A stretch of 6,317 bases of DNA, from assembly GCA_021648045.1 (NCBI GenBank), contig JAKITM010000120.1, forward strand, positions 1 to 6,317. Direction: 5' to 3'. The position numbers and the translations under genes were made by a program. The stretch comes from Lysobacterales bacterium. Lineage in GTDB: Bacteria; Pseudomonadota; Gammaproteobacteria; Xanthomonadales; SZUA-36. This document shows positions 5,283 through 6,317 of this stretch, one piece after another. The notes beneath the pieces were generated by a model. That model was given only the letters and a program-made list of their open reading frames with translations. It did no database searches and had not been told where the DNA came from. Position 1 is the stretch's first letter, and the number at the start of each line of letters is the position of its first letter.

Positions 5283-6209
5283 ATGCAGATTAGAAACAAT
5301 TTAATTTTCCTATTTTTTGCAATGTTCATTTTTTCTGGAGCATCGATAGCCGGTCAGATCGATGACCTTCAGCCAGGCAATTGGTACGAAGCACCGAACT
5401 CTAATATGGAAACCGTGTTTCCCAGTCCGACGCCACCTGGGGCTACGGGCCCAGTTTCTATTATGCAAACCTGGAATGGTGGGGCATATGACACCACTCG
5501 TGATCGCCTCATCGTTTGGGGTGGTGGGCATATGGATTATTCTGGAAATGAAATTTATGTTTTTGACATAGAGACCCTGCTGTGGACACGAGTGTCTGAG
5601 CCTAGTAATCCAATTGCCACATGTGTGTCCTACTATGAGGATGGCCGCCCATCGATCCCCCATACCTATAACCTATTGCAGTATATACCGACAATAGATC
5701 GTTTTGTGCAGGCGGGCGGTGGCCAGTTTGGTGATGGTTGCTCTTATCATTCGAACACGAATTTATTTGATTTTTCAACAGGCATAGACGATGGCACAGG
5801 CACAGGCGGGTGGAGCCGGGGAGCGAGTCTCCCTGCGCTAGGCCATACAACGGGTCGTGTAAGTGCCTATGATCCTGAGGATGATAAGCTCTGGGTTCAT
5901 GGGACATACAGTGGTGGCCGGTTGGCGCAATACGACCCGGATGCTAATACCTGGACGACGCATGGCGGTTATACAAACTTACAGATTTACGGCACGGCCG
6001 CCATTGATCCAGTCCGCCGTCTGATGGTGTTAGTGGGTGGTTATGGTGGTGTGCGACAGATTTATGTTTGGGATTTGAACAACCCCAATTCCCCACCGAC
6101 AATCCCCAATACCACGGGTGACCGGACACTGGAGCACGCGCAGGCACCCGGTTTTACATATGACCCCGTAAGTGAAAAATTTGTTGGCTGGCCCCCTGTG
6201 TCAGGATAG
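5283..6209 (+). CDS. Exported Kelch-type beta-propeller protein, 3' truncated by an insertion
   Basis: The start is taken at ATG 5283, where the product begins MQIRNNLIFLFFAMFIFSGA, a clear signal peptide with cleavage near residue 23 (ASIA|G). An in-frame GTG at 5175 would bury this behind 36 residues. No strong ribosome binding site is visible. The 308 residues contain Kelch/galactose-oxidase-like blades at about 66-107 (GGAYDTTRDRLIVWGGGH, then NEIYVFD and LLWTRV), 127-184, 191-229 (YDPEDDKLWVHG, YDPDANTWTTHGG) and 236-269 (IDPVRRLMVLVGG). A fifth opens at 288 with FTYDPVSEKFVGW. There the frame changes character to PPVSG and stops at TAG 6207-6209. Propellers need six or seven blades, so the 3' part is missing, apparently through insertion of the element carrying the transposase at 6247. 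The protein probably bound or processed a surface or extracellular glycan, but the function is unknown and it may now be inactive. Confidence 0.75.
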   Translation: MQIRNNLIFLFFAMFIFSGASIAGQIDDLQPGNWYEAPNSNMETVFPSPTPPGATGPVSIMQTWNGGAYDTTRDRLIVWGGGHMDYSGNEIYVFDIETLLWTRVSEPSNPIATCVSYYEDGRPSIPHTYNLLQYIPTIDRFVQAGGGQFGDGCSYHSNTNLFDFSTGIDDGTGTGGWSRGASLPALGHTTGRVSAYDPEDDKLWVHGTYSGGRLAQYDPDANTWTTHGGYTNLQIYGTAAIDPVRRLMVLVGGYGGVRQIYVWDLNNPNSPPTIPNTTGDRTLEHAQAPGFTYDPVSEKFVGWPPVSG

Positions 6210-6246
6210 TTGTCGCCTCTAATATTTCATTAAGAGGTAGACAATA
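6197..6246 (+). mobile_element. Probable left end of the IS3-like element
   Basis: The Kelch-like coding pattern stops at about 6190. From TGTGTCAGG (6197 or 6199) the sequence reads as insertion-sequence leader; IS3-family ends begin with TG. It contains the imperfect hairpin CCTCTAAT (6216-6223) with ATTAAGAGG (6229-6237), whose right arm includes the AAGAGG ribosome binding site (6232-6237) of the transposase at 6247. The exact boundary cannot be fixed without the right end and the target duplication. Confidence 0.4.
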
Positions 6247-6317
6247 ATGCGTACAATACATAATCAATCATTTAAAAAGCAGGCTGTAGAAAAGGCCCTG
6301 AGTCGGGCACACGGCAT
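6247..6317 (+). CDS. IS3-type transposase OrfA, N-terminal fragment (cut by window edge)
   Basis: ATG 6247 opens a frame of 23 complete codons before the right edge. It begins MRTIHNQSFKKQAVEKALSR, followed by AHG. A short basic start with 'QSFKxQAVEKAL' is typical of the helix-turn-helix OrfA subunit of IS3-like elements, which binds the element's ends and is normally fused to the DDE catalytic OrfB by programmed frameshifting. That assignment is from remembered pattern. A good ribosome binding site, AAGAGG, lies at 6232-6237, 9 bases upstream. The gene reads in the same direction as the interrupted Kelch gene, 37 bases after its premature stop. Confidence 0.6.
   Translation, partial: MRTIHNQSFKKQAVEKALSRAHG

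Overview
The window looks like an accessory stretch of a Gram-negative, probably gammaproteobacterial, chromosome. The evidence is Sec-type signal peptides on every intact gene, a Xanthomonadales/Chromatiales-style C-terminal 'FxDGFE' tail on one exported protein, and intergenic repeats of a kind I associate with REP/RAYT-type elements. The organism cannot be named from this sequence. Both edges are cut through transposase genes: an IS630-like N-terminus on the minus strand at the left, and an IS3-type OrfA N-terminus on the plus strand at the right.

Layout: (1) 1-82, transposase start, minus strand. (2) 163-744, minus strand, a small secreted cysteine-rich protein with a duplicated four-Cys module, a strong ribosome binding site and a plausible promoter. 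(3) 745-1083, divergent intergenic region with one copy of a G+C-rich repeat (844-887) and a long hairpin (973-1020). (4) 1084-2253, plus strand, a secreted protein of unknown function. (5) 2476-4758, plus strand, an exported 760-residue protein with twelve Asp-box (BNR) motifs, probably a double beta-propeller, starting at GTG. (6) 4759-5282, a 524-base gene-free stretch with a cluster of predicted hairpins, a second copy of the G+C-rich repeat carrying two extra 11-bp units, and two perfect hairpins. (7) 5283-6209, plus strand, an exported Kelch-type beta-propeller protein that appears to be cut in its fifth blade by the insertion sequence whose transposase starts at 6247.

No metabolic pathway links the genes. 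What they share is export: all four have signal peptides and two are beta-propellers, so the segment looks like a small set of cell-surface or secreted proteins in a region shaped by mobile elements. The G+C-rich repeat lies in direct orientation on both sides of genes 1084-2253 and 2476-4758, about 4.15 kb apart. The most interesting unexplained parts are the hairpin cluster at 4798-4959 and the repeat pair. I do not see a convincing complete new defence or mobile system here.
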